Positions 36,727 through 46,211 of a DNA stretch of 64,000 nt are shown piece after piece. The notes below the pieces were generated by a model. That model searched no databases. It had not been told where the DNA came from and was given only the letters and a program-made list of their open reading frames with translations. The position numbers and the translations under genes were made by a program. This DNA is from Bacteroidales bacterium (GTDB lineage Bacteria > Bacteroidota > Bacteroidia > Bacteroidales > P3): assembly GCA_024681475.1 (NCBI GenBank), contig JAILAT010000013.1, positions 1 through 64,000 of the forward strand, read 5' to 3'. Every line of letters begins with the position of its first letter. Positions within the stretch are counted from its first letter, which is position 1.

Positions 36727-37542
36727 ATGAAAAGAACGATAAGACTAGCGATAACCCTCCTGACTGTCAGCATTTTATGCAGTTGCGGAGGGTATAACAA
36801 ATTGTTGAAAAGCACCGATAACGAGGCCAAATTCCAGGCCGCTATCGATGCTTACAACAATGGTAGCTACCATCGCGCTAAAGATTTGTTTGAAAATTTA
36901 TTGCTGAACTACCACAACAAGGAGCACGATGAGGACATTGCCTGGTACTACGGCCAGACGCTCTATCATACAGGCGATTACTATACTGGTGCCTACCAGA
37001 TGAAGACTTTCACACGCCGCTTTCCCTACAGCCCCCATGCCGAAGAGGCTGCATTCATGTCGGCCTACTGCAAATACCTTGACTCGCCTGTCCATACGCT
37101 GGATCAGCGCATTACGAAAGAAGCCATCGCCGAATTCGAACAATTCGCCGAGCGCTACCCCCAAAGCGTGCACATGCCCGAGGTGCACCAGTATCTCGAT
37201 GAGATGCACAACAAGCTGATGATGAAAGACTACGAGAATGCCGTTCTCTACTACAAAACCGAGTCGTACAACGCCGCCGTCGTTGCGTTGGGCAACTTCC
37301 TAAACGACTATCCCGAGTCGCCCCGCCGCGAAGATGCCATGTACTACATCATCAAGGCAGGCTACGAATACGCCATCAACAGCCGGGAAGACAAAGTCAA
37401 GGAGCGCCTGCAGCAGGTAATCAACAACTTCGACAAATTCGCCACGCTGTTCTCCAACTCGAAATATTTGGCGGAATGCCAGAATATATACGACAAATGC
37501 AAGGCCCAGATAGCCAAAACCGACGAGGCAGCAAAACAATAA
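36727..37542 (+). CDS. bamD: Outer membrane assembly lipoprotein BamD
   Basis: 271 residues from the ATG at 36727. A lipoprotein signal has the lipobox CSC (about residue 17-19), followed by TPR-like helical repeats throughout (AIDAYNNGSYHRAKDLFENLL, AAFMSAYCKY, EAIAEFEQFAERYP). It anchors to the inner leaflet of the outer membrane and helps BamA insert beta-barrel proteins. It is the first gene of the run bamD, rpoZ-like, two lipoproteins and coaBC. Confidence 0.93.
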   Translation: MKRTIRLAITLLTVSILCSCGGYNKLLKSTDNEAKFQAAIDAYNNGSYHRAKDLFENLLLNYHNKEHDEDIAWYYGQTLYHTGDYYTGAYQMKTFTRRFPYSPHAEEAAFMSAYCKYLDSPVHTLDQRITKEAIAEFEQFAERYPQSVHMPEVHQYLDEMHNKLMMKDYENAVLYYKTESYNAAVVALGNFLNDYPESPRREDAMYYIIKAGYEYAINSREDKVKERLQQVINNFDKFATLFSNSKYLAECQNIYDKCKAQIAKTDEAAKQ

Positions 37543-37575
37543 TTCACAATCCGAACAAATAAAAAAAACAATAAT

Positions 37576-37965
37576 ATGGACGCAAAGAAAAACCGCGCAG
37601 CAAACACCACCATTACACGCAACACCGCTGAATTCAGCAAAACCACCGGCAACATCTATGAGACCGTCGCCATGCTCTCGAAACGTTCCAACCAGATTTC
37701 GTCGGACATGAAACGCGAACTGCATAAGAAAATCGAGGAGTTCGCCACCAACATCGACACTATGGAGGAAATCTACGAGAACCGCGAACAGATTGAAATC
37801 GTGAAGCACTACGAGCAGATGCCCAAGCCCACACTGCAGGCCATACAGGAATACCTCGACGACGACATCTACTATCGCAATCCCGCCAAAGAGGATCCCA
37901 ACATGAGACGCCTCGAAGCCATGGAGAACGAGACCATAGCACAAAACGCCGCTGAAGAAAAATAG
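37576..37965 (+). CDS. rpoZ: RNA polymerase omega-like (Rpb6 family) subunit
   Basis: 129 residues. The core GNIYETVAMLSKRSNQIS is the omega/Rpb6 signature, followed by a helical charged region. In Bacteroidota this small protein is found between bamD and coaBC, as here, and is annotated as the omega subunit that helps assemble RNA polymerase. It is 33 bp after bamD and lacks a signal peptide. Confidence 0.85.
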   Translation: MDAKKNRAANTTITRNTAEFSKTTGNIYETVAMLSKRSNQISSDMKRELHKKIEEFATNIDTMEEIYENREQIEIVKHYEQMPKPTLQAIQEYLDDDIYYRNPAKEDPNMRRLEAMENETIAQNAAEEK

Positions 37966-37989
37966 TGTCAGCGCACAACCTCAACCAAT

Positions 37990-38259
37990 ATGAAAACCAG
38001 ATACCTGAAACTCAGCACTGCCGTTCTTGTCACACTGATGGGAGTCTGCGGCCTGTCGGCCTGCAAGAACGACAAGACAAGTCTTCCCTGGGATTCCGAA
38101 GACATTGATGGAATGATGGTACCCGAGTATGGATGCCCCATAAGACCAAAGGAGTATCAAGCGCTGGACTCCCTCCGCAATGTCATTCAAGAAAAGGCTC
38201 AGGGGGACAGCGTTGTAAGTGAAAAAGGACAGCTCGAAAGTCAGGAATTGGAATCGTAA
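37990..38259 (+). CDS. Short lipoprotein with EYGCP motif (copy 1)
   Basis: 89 residues. A lipoprotein signal (MKTRYLKLSTAVLVTLMGVCGLSAC, lipobox SAC) is followed by an acidic segment, the motif PEYGCPIRP near residue 47-55 and a charged helix. It shares its opening MKT(R/K)Y(L/I)K and the EYGCP motif with the next gene. The build recalls the Bacteroidales lipoproteins that accompany radical SAM enzymes and carry an EYG(T/V)P box, but no radical SAM gene is beside it here. It sits between rpoZ and coaBC. Confidence 0.7.
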   Translation: MKTRYLKLSTAVLVTLMGVCGLSACKNDKTSLPWDSEDIDGMMVPEYGCPIRPKEYQALDSLRNVIQEKAQGDSVVSEKGQLESQELES

Positions 38260-38270
38260 CAAACAAGTTT

Positions 38271-38498
38271 ATGAAAACCAAGTATATCAAGTTCCAAACA
38301 TGGGTAATCATCTCGGCCATGAACATTCTGGGGTTGGCAGCCTGTCAACTCCAAGACCCTGATGAGGATTTATATTGTGCCGAGTATGGATGCCCTATTT
38401 GGGAGGAGACAGACTCTGCCTACACTGCACAGCATGAGAAAGACAGTTCCCTAAAAGCTGTCATCCAGAAACTTGAACAGGAGGCCCAAGAACAATGA
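38271..38498 (+). CDS. Short lipoprotein with EYGCP motif (copy 2)
   Basis: 75 residues. A lipoprotein-type leader ends at LAAC, then DPDEDLYC, then AEYGCPIWE (about 38-46) and a charged helix (SLKAVIQKLEQE). It is a paralogue of the preceding gene, 11 bp downstream of it. Its TGA overlaps the coaBC ATG by 4 nt, so coaBC translation may be coupled to it. The function is unknown. Confidence 0.7.
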   Translation: MKTKYIKFQTWVIISAMNILGLAACQLQDPDEDLYCAEYGCPIWEETDSAYTAQHEKDSSLKAVIQKLEQEAQEQ

Positions 38499-39724
38499 AC
38501 TATTCCGTCGACGCCCTGAAGGGCAAACATATCATCGTGGGTATCAGCGGCGGCATCGCTGCCTACAAAGCGCCCCTGCTGGTGCGGCTGCTGGTGAAAG
38601 CCGGCGCCGAGGTGCGCTGCGCCACCACGGAACATGCCCTGCAGTTTGTGACGACGTTGACACTCGAGACGGTATCGAACAACGCCGTCTACAGCGATTT
38701 GTTTGCACCTCACAACGAGCACAGCACTGAGCACATCTCGCTGAAAGACTGGGGCGATATGATGGTGGTGGCACCCGCCACAGCCAACATTATCGGCAAG
38801 TTGGCAAATGGCATCGCCGACGACGCGCTGAGCACGCTGCTGGTATCGTTCCGCAAGCCCCTGTTCCTCTGCCCCGCCATGAACACGCAGATGCTGGAAT
38901 GCCATTCCGTCCAACGCAATATCGACTACTTGCGCTCACAGGGTGTCCACTTCGTGGAGAGTACCTCCGGAGCGCTGGCTTGCGGCACCGAGGGCAAAGG
39001 GCGCATGGAAGAGCCCGAGAACATCGTGGCACAGATGGTCGACCAGCTCAATCACGACGATGGACAACAGGACTACGACGGCAAGCGGGTACTGATAACC
39101 GCAGGACCCACCTACGAGCGCATTGACGCTGTCCGTTTCATCGGCAACTACTCGTCGGGCAAGATGGGCTTTGCCCTGGCCGAAGAGCTGGCTGGACGTG
39201 GAGCCAAGGTGGTGCTGGTGACAGGACCTACGCATCTGACGACACACCACACCAACATTGAGCGCATCGACATTGAGTCGGCCGAAGAGATGTATCGTGC
39301 CGCCACAGGGCACTTTGCGCAGTGCGATGCCGCCATCCTTTCGGCAGCAGTGGCCGACTATCGCCCTGCCGAACGCGCCGACTACAAACTGAAGAAACAG
39401 GGCGACAGCGACATGACCCTGCGTCTTGTGCAAAACCCCGACATCCTGGCCACCCTGGGGCAACAAAAACAACAGGGGCAACGTCTGGTGGGCTTCGCCT
39501 TGGAAACCAACGACGAGGAGCAAAATGCACTAAAAAAACTGGAAAAGAAGAATTTGGACTTCATCGTGCTGAACTCGCTGCAAGACGCAGGCGCAGGATT
39601 CGGCCACAACACCAACAAGGTGACCATCCTGGACCGCGACGGCGGCAAGACCGTAGGCACACTGAAGAGCAAAGCCGCCGTAGCCAAAGACATTGCCGAC
39701 CACTTGCGCAGCCTGCTCGACTGA
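38495..39724 (+). CDS. coaBC: Bifunctional phosphopantothenoylcysteine decarboxylase / phosphopantothenate-cysteine ligase
   Basis: 409 residues. The N-terminal flavin-dependent CoaC domain has GISGGIAAYKAP and the catalytic His region EHISLKDWGD, with PAMNTQM near 128-134. The C-terminal CoaB domain (from about 190) has TAGPTYERIDAVRFIGNYSSG and AAVADYRP. It makes 4'-phosphopantetheine from phosphopantothenate and Cys for coenzyme A. The start overlaps the preceding lipoprotein gene by ATGA. Confidence 0.96.
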   Translation: MNYSVDALKGKHIIVGISGGIAAYKAPLLVRLLVKAGAEVRCATTEHALQFVTTLTLETVSNNAVYSDLFAPHNEHSTEHISLKDWGDMMVVAPATANIIGKLANGIADDALSTLLVSFRKPLFLCPAMNTQMLECHSVQRNIDYLRSQGVHFVESTSGALACGTEGKGRMEEPENIVAQMVDQLNHDDGQQDYDGKRVLITAGPTYERIDAVRFIGNYSSGKMGFALAEELAGRGAKVVLVTGPTHLTTHHTNIERIDIESAEEMYRAATGHFAQCDAAILSAAVADYRPAERADYKLKKQGDSDMTLRLVQNPDILATLGQQKQQGQRLVGFALETNDEEQNALKKLEKKNLDFIVLNSLQDAGAGFGHNTNKVTILDRDGGKTVGTLKSKAAVAKDIADHLRSLLD

Positions 39725-39815
39725 TTGCTGACAAGCAGAGCCATCATGCCGCCAACAAGTTGCAGCACATGGCGAAAGACGATTATTTGACAACCTTAAT
39801 CAAAAGCATCTTATA

Positions 39816-40862
39816 ATGAAAAAGCTAAGCATAATAGCCATCATCCTTTCTTCCATAGCCATCCTTGGAGAGATAATCCTAATGGTCAATTCCAACTCCA
39901 AGAGCCCTGCCTCCTGTCTCACCAACGAGGTGGCATCCAAGCAGATGGTACAAAGCCTGAAAAACAAAGGGAACAGCAACGAGACGAAAGAGCTGCCACG
40001 CATGATGGCCACGGTGATGGCGCCCACCATCCCCGACTCGATGGATTTCTGCGGCGAGCGAGTGCCCTTGGAGCTGTACTACGTGCGTGAGTCGCTGGAC
40101 AGAGAGCTGATAGTCAACACCTACGGACACTCCTCCACCCTACTCTATTTCAAACGCGCCAACCGCTACTTCCCTATCATAGAGCCCATTCTGAAACGCA
40201 ACGGAGTGCCCGAGGATTTCAAATACCTGTGTGTCATCGAGAGCAGTCTGACCAACGCCACTTCGCCCGCCAAAGCGCAAGGCTTCTGGCAGTTCATGAA
40301 GACGACAGGCGAATCCTACGGATTGGAGGTGACGACGGAGATCGATATGCGCAACGATCTGGAGGCTTCGACCGAGGCAGCCTGCAAATTCCTGAAGAAA
40401 CTGCACAACGACCTGGGCAGCTGGACAGCAGCGGCGGCGGCCTACAACTGCGGCGGTGGCGGCATGAGCTCGAACATGACCAAGCAGGGTGTGAAAAGCT
40501 ACTACAACACCCGTCTTAACGCCGAGACGACGCGCTACATATACCGCATCCTGGCTGTGAAGCAAATCATGCAACATCCCCAGGAGTATGGCTTCTACAT
40601 CCGCCAGTGCGACCTTTACCCCGAAATACCTTACCGCACCGCGACTCTGGAAGGTCAAAACGTGGACCTCTACGCCTTCGCTAAGGCCAACAACACCTCA
40701 TACAAGATGCTGCGCGAGATGAATCCCTGGCTAATTACGGACAAACTGACCAACCGGGCCAACAAAAAATACACCGTGAAACTCCCCGCGGAGAAAGGAC
40801 TGAAACTGAGAGACATCCTCAAGGACAAAGACAAATCGAAGGAATTTGTGAAAAGCATGTAA
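39816..40862 (+). CDS. Membrane-anchored lytic transglycosylase (MltD-like)
   Basis: 348 residues. An N-terminal signal anchor (about 1-25) is followed by a GH23 SLT domain (about 105-250). The catalytic Glu is in CVIESSLTNATSPAKAQGFWQFM, and AAAAAYNCGGG is the family's third motif. A weak LysM-like region follows (about 285-335, LYAFAKANNTSYKML with NPWLI). It cleaves peptidoglycan glycan strands in the periplasm with a 1,6-anhydro product. It lies between coaBC and uvrA. Confidence 0.9.
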   Translation: MKKLSIIAIILSSIAILGEIILMVNSNSKSPASCLTNEVASKQMVQSLKNKGNSNETKELPRMMATVMAPTIPDSMDFCGERVPLELYYVRESLDRELIVNTYGHSSTLLYFKRANRYFPIIEPILKRNGVPEDFKYLCVIESSLTNATSPAKAQGFWQFMKTTGESYGLEVTTEIDMRNDLEASTEAACKFLKKLHNDLGSWTAAAAAYNCGGGGMSSNMTKQGVKSYYNTRLNAETTRYIYRILAVKQIMQHPQEYGFYIRQCDLYPEIPYRTATLEGQNVDLYAFAKANNTSYKMLREMNPWLITDKLTNRANKKYTVKLPAEKGLKLRDILKDKDKSKEFVKSM

Positions 40863-40917
40863 GGGCTCGGGGAACTGATTATAAAAGAGGCTCCAAAAAC
40901 AGACTAACTTTTGACTC

Positions 40918-43812
40918 ATGAAGGACTCGAAGAAACAAAGAGAAAATATCGCTGAGGCAGTGCCTCAGATAGAGATACTCGGAGCACGGGAACACAACCT
41001 GCAGAATGTGGACCTGGACATTCCGCGCAACGAGCTGGTGGTATTCACCGGACTGAGCGGCAGCGGCAAATCGTCGCTGGCTTTCGACACCATCTACTCC
41101 GAAGGGCAACGCCGCTACATGGAGACTTTCTCGGCCTACGCCCGCCATTTCATCGGCAACATCGAGCGTCCCGACGTGGACAGTATCAACGGCTTGAGCC
41201 CTGTCATCTCCATCGAACAAAAGACGACAAACAAGAACCCACGCTCTACGGTGGGCACGGTGACAGAAATCTACGACTTTGTCCGTTTGCTCTACGCCCG
41301 CGTGGCCGACGCCTTTTCGATGACCAGCGGCAAGAAGATGGTGAAATACTCCGACGCACAGATCTTCAACATCATCAGCGAAGACTATGACGGCAAGGAC
41401 ATCCTGATACTGGCCCCCCTGGTGCGCAGCCGCAAAGGTCACTACCGCGAACTGTTCCTGCAGGTGGCAAAAAAAGGATACCTGCGCGTGCGCGTCGATG
41501 GCGAAATCAAAGAGCTGACCTACAATATGCAGGTCGACCGCTACAAAACGCACGACATCGAGCTGGTGGTAGACCGAGTCCGGGTGAACGACAAGAACCG
41601 TCACCGCCTGGAAGAAGCCGCCAAGACAGCATTCCGACAAGGTAAAGGGATGTTGATGATACTGGACAACAGCACCTTCGAGGGCAAGGTACGCTACTTC
41701 AGCCGCATGCTGATGGACCCCGACACCAACGTCTCCTACCCCGAACCCGAGCCCAACACATTCTCGTTCAACTCGCCCTATGGCGCCTGCCCGAAGTGCA
41801 ACGGCCTTGGCGAGATTACCGAAGTGGATATCAAGAAGATAATACCAGACCCCAAAAAGAGCATCCGCGAAGGAGGCCTGGAGGTGCTGGGAAAATATAG
41901 CGCCACAAACTACATCTACCGCCAGCTGGAGATGCTGGGGCAGCGCATGGGATTCACCCTCGACGAGCCGCTGGAGAACCTGTCGGAAGAGTTGCTGAAC
42001 ATAATACTCTACGGCACAAGCGACTACATGGGCATTGACATGCACAGCGAAGAGGGAGGATACCGCAGCGGCTTTGGAGGCATCATCAACTATATCCGCG
42101 AGATGGCCTCGGAAGAGAGTCCCGCAAGCCTGCAGAAATGGGCCGCCAGCTTCATGAACACCATCGCATGCCCCGAATGCCACGGCAAAAGACTGAAAAA
42201 AGAGTCGCTGTGTTTCCGTATCGCCGGCAAGGACATCGGCGAGGTAGCCTCCATGGACCTCACGGAGTTCTACACATGGGTGAGCGGAGTGGAAGAACAG
42301 CTGGAACCGCAGAAAAAGACTGTGGCCCATGAGATTATACGTGAAATATTGACACGGACACAGTTCATGCTGAACGTCGGCGTGGGCTACCTGTCGCTGA
42401 ATCGCGCCACCAAGACACTCAGCGGCGGCGAGTCGCAACGCATCCGCCTGGCCACCCAGATTGGCGCCAAGCTGGTCAACGTGCTCTACATCCTCGACGA
42501 ACCCTCGATAGGGTTACACCAGCGCGACAACGACAGACTCATCAACGCCTTGAAGGAACTGCGCGACCTGGGCAACTCCGTCATCGTGGTGGAGCATGAC
42601 CGCGACATGATAATGAGCGCCGACTACGTGGTGGACATCGGCCCTGGCGCAGGAGTGCGAGGAGGCAAGATAGTGGCCGCAGGCCCAAAAAGCACATTCC
42701 TGAAGAACAAGACCCTCACATGCGACTACCTGAACCGGGTGAAAGACATCGAGCTGCCCGCACGGCGTAGTGTCGAGGGGCGCGAACATCTGGTATTGAA
42801 AGGTGCTCGCGGCAACAACCTGAAAAGCATCACTTTCGACATTCCTCTCGGACTGTTTGTCTGTGTGACAGGTGTCAGTGGCAGCGGCAAATCGTCGCTG
42901 GTCAACGAAACCTTGCACCCCATTCTGAACCAATATTTCTATCACTCGCAGAAACGTCCCCTACCCTATGACAGTATCGAAGGCATAGAGCATATCGACA
43001 AAGTGATAGAGATAGACCAGAGCCCTATCGGACGCACACCGCGTTCCAATCCAGCTACCTATGTGGGCATCTTCGACGAGATACGCCAACTCTACGCACA
43101 GCTGCCCAGCGCCCGCATACGCGGCTACAAGCCTGGACGTTTCAGCTTCAACGTCAGCGGAGGCCGTTGCGAGACCTGCAAGGGTGCCGGCGTGAGAACC
43201 ATAGAGATGAACTTCCTGCCCGACGTGTACATCAACTGCGAAGTGTGCAACGGCAAACGATACAACCGTGAGACGCTGGAGATCCGCTACAAAGGCAAGA
43301 CCATCGCCGATGTGCTGAATATGCCCATCAGCGAAGCGGTGGAATTCTTCGATGCATACCCCAAACTGAAACGCAAACTGGAGACCCTGCGCAACGTGGG
43401 ACTGGGATACATCACCTTGGGCCAGCCCTCCACCACGCTCAGCGGCGGCGAGGCACAACGTATCAAGCTGGCCACAGAACTCAGCAAGAGCGACACAGGC
43501 AAGACACTGTATATTCTCGACGAGCCGACGACAGGTCTGCATTTCGAAGATGTGCGAGTACTGCTCGAGGTGCTGCAGCAGCTGGTGGACAAAGGCAACA
43601 CGGTGCTGGTGATAGAGCACAACATGGATGTCATCAAAGTGGCCGACTGGATTGTTGACGTAGGACCCGAGGGAGGCGTGAGCGGCGGCCTTATCACCTT
43701 TGCCGGCACACCAGAAGCGCTGGCAGCCGAGAAAGACAACCTTACAGGCCAATACCTGAAAGCGGAGCTGGAAACCACCCGCAAAGGGGCTGAAAAGAGA
43801 AACAAATCGTAG
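40918..43812 (+). CDS. uvrA: Excinuclease ABC subunit A
   Basis: 964 residues. There are two ABC ATPase modules: Walker [13 protein letters not shown] (about 41-52) and [13 protein letters not shown] (about 650), and signatures [12 protein letters not shown] and [12 protein letters not shown]. Zinc sites include [17 protein letters not shown] and CETCKGAG...[10 protein letters not shown]. It scans DNA for damage and loads UvrB in nucleotide excision repair. It is 55 bp after the transglycosylase gene. Confidence 0.98.
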   Translation: MKDSKKQRENIAEAVPQIEILGAREHNLQNVDLDIPRNELVVFTGLSGSGKSSLAFDTIYSEGQRRYMETFSAYARHFIGNIERPDVDSINGLSPVISIEQKTTNKNPRSTVGTVTEIYDFVRLLYARVADAFSMTSGKKMVKYSDAQIFNIISEDYDGKDILILAPLVRSRKGHYRELFLQVAKKGYLRVRVDGEIKELTYNMQVDRYKTHDIELVVDRVRVNDKNRHRLEEAAKTAFRQGKGMLMILDNSTFEGKVRYFSRMLMDPDTNVSYPEPEPNTFSFNSPYGACPKCNGLGEITEVDIKKIIPDPKKSIREGGLEVLGKYSATNYIYRQLEMLGQRMGFTLDEPLENLSEELLNIILYGTSDYMGIDMHSEEGGYRSGFGGIINYIREMASEESPASLQKWAASFMNTIACPECHGKRLKKESLCFRIAGKDIGEVASMDLTEFYTWVSGVEEQLEPQKKTVAHEIIREILTRTQFMLNVGVGYLSLNRATKTLSGGESQRIRLATQIGAKLVNVLYILDEPSIGLHQRDNDRLINALKELRDLGNSVIVVEHDRDMIMSADYVVDIGPGAGVRGGKIVAAGPKSTFLKNKTLTCDYLNRVKDIELPARRSVEGREHLVLKGARGNNLKSITFDIPLGLFVCVTGVSGSGKSSLVNETLHPILNQYFYHSQKRPLPYDSIEGIEHIDKVIEIDQSPIGRTPRSNPATYVGIFDEIRQLYAQLPSARIRGYKPGRFSFNVSGGRCETCKGAGVRTIEMNFLPDVYINCEVCNGKRYNRETLEIRYKGKTIADVLNMPISEAVEFFDAYPKLKRKLETLRNVGLGYITLGQPSTTLSGGEAQRIKLATELSKSDTGKTLYILDEPTTGLHFEDVRVLLEVLQQLVDKGNTVLVIEHNMDVIKVADWIVDVGPEGGVSGGLITFAGTPEALAAEKDNLTGQYLKAELETTRKGAEKRNKS

Positions 43813-43859
43813 AGATACTATTCCCCGTTGTAAGCCAGGCGGTCACAAACCATTGACTC

Positions 43860-44318
43860 CTAATCGATTTTATCCCAATAGATGCTCTCGCCGACACCAA
43901 ACAGGGTGCCTTTGATGCGCAAACTCCCGTCTTTGGTAAACTCGGCAGTCATATTGACACGCAAACCATGCCGTGAGTCATACATCTTGGTGTTGCCCCA
44001 ACGATGCTTCTGGCTGTCGTAGCGCAAACCCGAAAAGAGGACGATGCGATCGACGGGAGTGTTGCGGAGCTTTTTGTCAGGATTCTTGGTATCCAGCAAC
44101 TTGTTGCCATGAGCGTCGCGGTCGTGTTCGACCCAAATCACCTGGCCACGATACGTGCCGTCGTCCAGACGAACAATCTGCACCTTGTATGATTCACCCT
44201 GGTAGACACTGAGATAGGTGCCCACAATATTATCAGCGCTATTGTTCAGCACATTCTGCGCCATAGACACCAGCGCGAAGCCAAACAGCATAATAAACAG
44301 AAAAAGAATTCGTTTCAT
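43860..44318 (-). CDS. DUF2147 exported protein
   Basis: 152 residues with a signal peptide (to about SMAQN). It follows the DUF2147 plan: IVGTYLSV, YRGQVIWVEHDRDAHGNKLLD, then DRIVLFSGLRYD and YDSRHGLRV. The family is small, periplasmic, lipocalin-like and of unknown function, and often appears in fatty-acid-rich or envelope contexts. It ends 47 bp from the convergent uvrA. Confidence 0.88.
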   Translation of the reverse strand: MKRILFLFIMLFGFALVSMAQNVLNNSADNIVGTYLSVYQGESYKVQIVRLDDGTYRGQVIWVEHDRDAHGNKLLDTKNPDKKLRNTPVDRIVLFSGLRYDSQKHRWGNTKMYDSRHGLRVNMTAEFTKDGSLRIKGTLFGVGESIYWDKID

Positions 44319-44344
44319 ATCATATCCGCAATCAAATCATATTG

Positions 44345-44352
44345 CAAAGATA
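44345..44352 (-). promoter_or_regulatory. -7 element of the DUF2147 gene
   Basis: On the minus strand TATCTTTG matches TAnnTTTG, 26 bp before the DUF2147 ATG. No TTTG at the expected -33 position. Confidence 0.5.
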
Positions 44353-44404
44353 CAAAAAAAAGACATATACCGACTATTAATAATCGATAATCAGCAATAA
44401 AAAG

Positions 44405-44434
44405 CAGGAGGGGCATCCAAGGATGCCCCTCCTG
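44405..44434 (-). terminator. Rho-independent terminator
   Basis: A perfect 14-bp hairpin (CAGGAGGGGCATCC, 2-nt loop, complement) followed on the minus strand by CTTTTTATT. It ends transcripts coming from the thioesterase and sorting-domain remnant side. Confidence 0.85.
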
Positions 44435-44485
44435 TGCTCATAGAGTAGTCCCGGCGCATTCTGAGCCCGAACAGAATAGGCGTTA

Positions 44486-44640
44486 TTATTTCACCACCAG
44501 TTTCCTGACCTGGCTGATGCCGTTGCTGATGATGCGGAGGAAGCAGGCGCCTGATACGAGGTCGGCGGTGCCGTCACAGTTGCTGCCTTCTACGATACCA
44601 GCCTCCACATTGCCCATAGCGAAGTAGATGATGGTAGATC
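44486..44640 (-). pseudogene. Remnant of a type IX secretion C-terminal domain
   Basis: The minus-strand frame ending at TAA 44486-44488 reads ...GNVEAGIVEG...LVSGACFLRIISNG followed by a basic end KLVVK, the typical last strands of a type IX type A sorting domain (compare the end of the CotH protein). No complete gene precedes it; the frame runs into the end of the thioesterase gene in another reading frame. It is therefore the 3' stump of a lost secreted-protein gene, still followed by its terminator. Confidence 0.7.
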
Positions 44641-44648
44641 GGCGGCTA

Positions 44649-45053
44649 TCAGGAAGCGGAATAGCTCAGCACGCGTTCTTTCACCTCTTCGGGTATCACG
44701 GCACTGCTGCGCGTGGCACGGCTATAGCCAGATAGAATCGTTTTGCACTCTGCTGCAACCTGCCCTGTGTTGCTGTTCACCACTCGCTGCTCCACCTCCA
44801 CACTCTTGGTGCCAAAGCGCGACACCTGCGTCTGCACCTCTATGCTGTCGTGGTACTGTATCTGCGCCAGGAAGTTGACCTCCACGTGCACCACCATGAC
44901 GGCAAAGTCGCCCTCATCGGGAGTGACAGGAAGCCCTGCGGCTTTGAAATAGTAGGACTTGCCCAGGTCGAAAAACTCCATGATGACCGCGTTGTTGACG
45001 TGTCCCATCATGTCAATATCGTTGAAGCGTATCTGCAATGGCAATATGTGCAT
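44649..45053 (-). CDS. Acyl-CoA thioesterase (4-hydroxybenzoyl-CoA thioesterase fold)
   Basis: 134 residues from ATG 45053; the longer frame runs through the tRNA-Phe gene and is rejected. The hot-dog fold hallmark FNDIDMMGHVNNAVIMEFFD lies at about 11-30, its Asp being the catalytic residue type of the YbgC/4HBT group. It probably hydrolyses short-chain acyl-CoA. It lies just downstream of tRNA-Phe, 58 bp away, and may be transcribed with it. Confidence 0.88.
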   Translation of the reverse strand: MHILPLQIRFNDIDMMGHVNNAVIMEFFDLGKSYYFKAAGLPVTPDEGDFAVMVVHVEVNFLAQIQYHDSIEVQTQVSRFGTKSVEVEQRVVNSNTGQVAAECKTILSGYSRATRSSAVIPEEVKERVLSYSAS

Positions 45054-45111
45054 CTCTCTTGGTGTTTGTTTGCGACAACAAAAAAGGGAAGCGCATTTGT
45101 CTTCCCCTTTG

Positions 45112-45184
<73 letters not shown>

Positions 45185-45247
45185 AACTCTTGACTTCTTG
45201 GAGCGAACTGTATCGTTCAACCGATGTTTTCGCTTGGAAATCGGCTG

Positions 45248-45278
45248 CAAAATTACAACATTTCCCCCAATCGGCAAA
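45248..45278 (-). promoter_or_regulatory. Promoter for tRNA-Phe
   Basis: TTTG (45275-45278), 19 bp, TAATTTTG (45248-45255) on the minus strand. The tRNA starts about 64 bp downstream. Both boxes match the Bacteroides consensus. Confidence 0.7.
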
Positions 45279-45355
45279 ATATTTTTTCATTTTCCTCCCC
45301 AAATATACTGCAACACAATCATTGTCAGTCTATTGGATGAGGAAATATTTTTCCG

Positions 45356-46081
45356 TCATCCCTGCTTGGCAGCAGCTTCTGCCACCCCACCAGCGGCCTC
45401 GTTCTGCTCTTTTTGCTCCTCTTCCGGCGCAGTTTCGCCCACATTCTTTGTATTGGTGTTAATATCAGGCTTTTTGGCAAAAAATTCGTGGATAATGAGG
45501 ATCGTGACGCCCACTGTGACCGCCGAGTCGGCAATGTTGAAGATGGCATCGAAGAACTGGTAGGTGGTGCCGCCCACAATGGGTACCCACTGCGGCCAAT
45601 GGATGTCGAACAGGTGCACGCTGAACATGTCCACCACCTTGCCCAGCATGAAGCGGGAATATCCGCCGCCGTCGGGGAACATCACTGCCGCCGCCTCGGG
45701 CGTGCTCGCCGAAAAAAACATGCCATAGAAAAAGCTGTCAACCAGGTTGCCGAGCGCACCGACGATGATGAGGGCCATGCTCACCACAAAAACCCACGAG
45801 GCACCTTTGTTGATGCGTTTCACCAGCAGGAAGCCGAAGGCCCCCACGGCCAGCAGCCGGAAGACTGTCAGCAGATATTTGCCCCACGAGCCACCGAACG
45901 ACATGCCGAAGGCAATGCCGATATTCTCTACGAAATGCAATGAAAGCCAATCGCCTAACACCGCAATGTCATCGCCTAGCGCCATGTGCGTCTTGACCCA
46001 TATCTTCAGACACTGGTCCATCACCAGAACCAGCGCCACGATGCAGCAAAATAACCAATATTGTTTTTTCCGTCTATTCAT
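45356..46081 (-). CDS. lspA: Lipoprotein signal peptidase LspA
   Basis: 241 residues from ATG 46081. Four membrane helices. The active-site motifs are present: ENIGIAFG (about 50), GALGNLVDSFFYGM (about 110) and FNIADSAVT (about 180), the Asp residues of the last two being catalytic. It removes signal peptides from prolipoproteins after Lgt has acted. A Gln/Glu/Ala-rich tail of about 40 residues after the last helix makes it longer than most LspA proteins. Confidence 0.94.
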   Translation of the reverse strand: MNRRKKQYWLFCCIVALVLVMDQCLKIWVKTHMALGDDIAVLGDWLSLHFVENIGIAFGMSFGGSWGKYLLTVFRLLAVGAFGFLLVKRINKGASWVFVVSMALIIVGALGNLVDSFFYGMFFSASTPEAAAVMFPDGGGYSRFMLGKVVDMFSVHLFDIHWPQWVPIVGGTTYQFFDAIFNIADSAVTVGVTILIIHEFFAKKPDINTNTKNVGETAPEEEQKEQNEAAGGVAEAAAKQG

Positions 46082-46136
46082 ATAATGGCATAATAAACAA
46101 TGCAATAGAAGGGTCTTCCCTTCCGGTTTGCATCTG

Positions 46137-46144
46137 CAAAGTTA
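46137..46144 (-). promoter_or_regulatory. -7 element of lspA
   Basis: TAACTTTG on the minus strand fits TAnnTTTG, about 55 bp before the lspA start. Confidence 0.5.
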
Positions 46145-46211
46145 CACATTTTTTTGAAATACGCCCCGCGGCCTTCGAAAAAAGCCTGCCTTTATTATGG
46201 TATTTCTTTTT

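Noticed and set aside
40879-42438. Open frame of 519 codons on the minus strand
   Set aside because: Antisense of uvrA, which has all its motifs on the plus strand.
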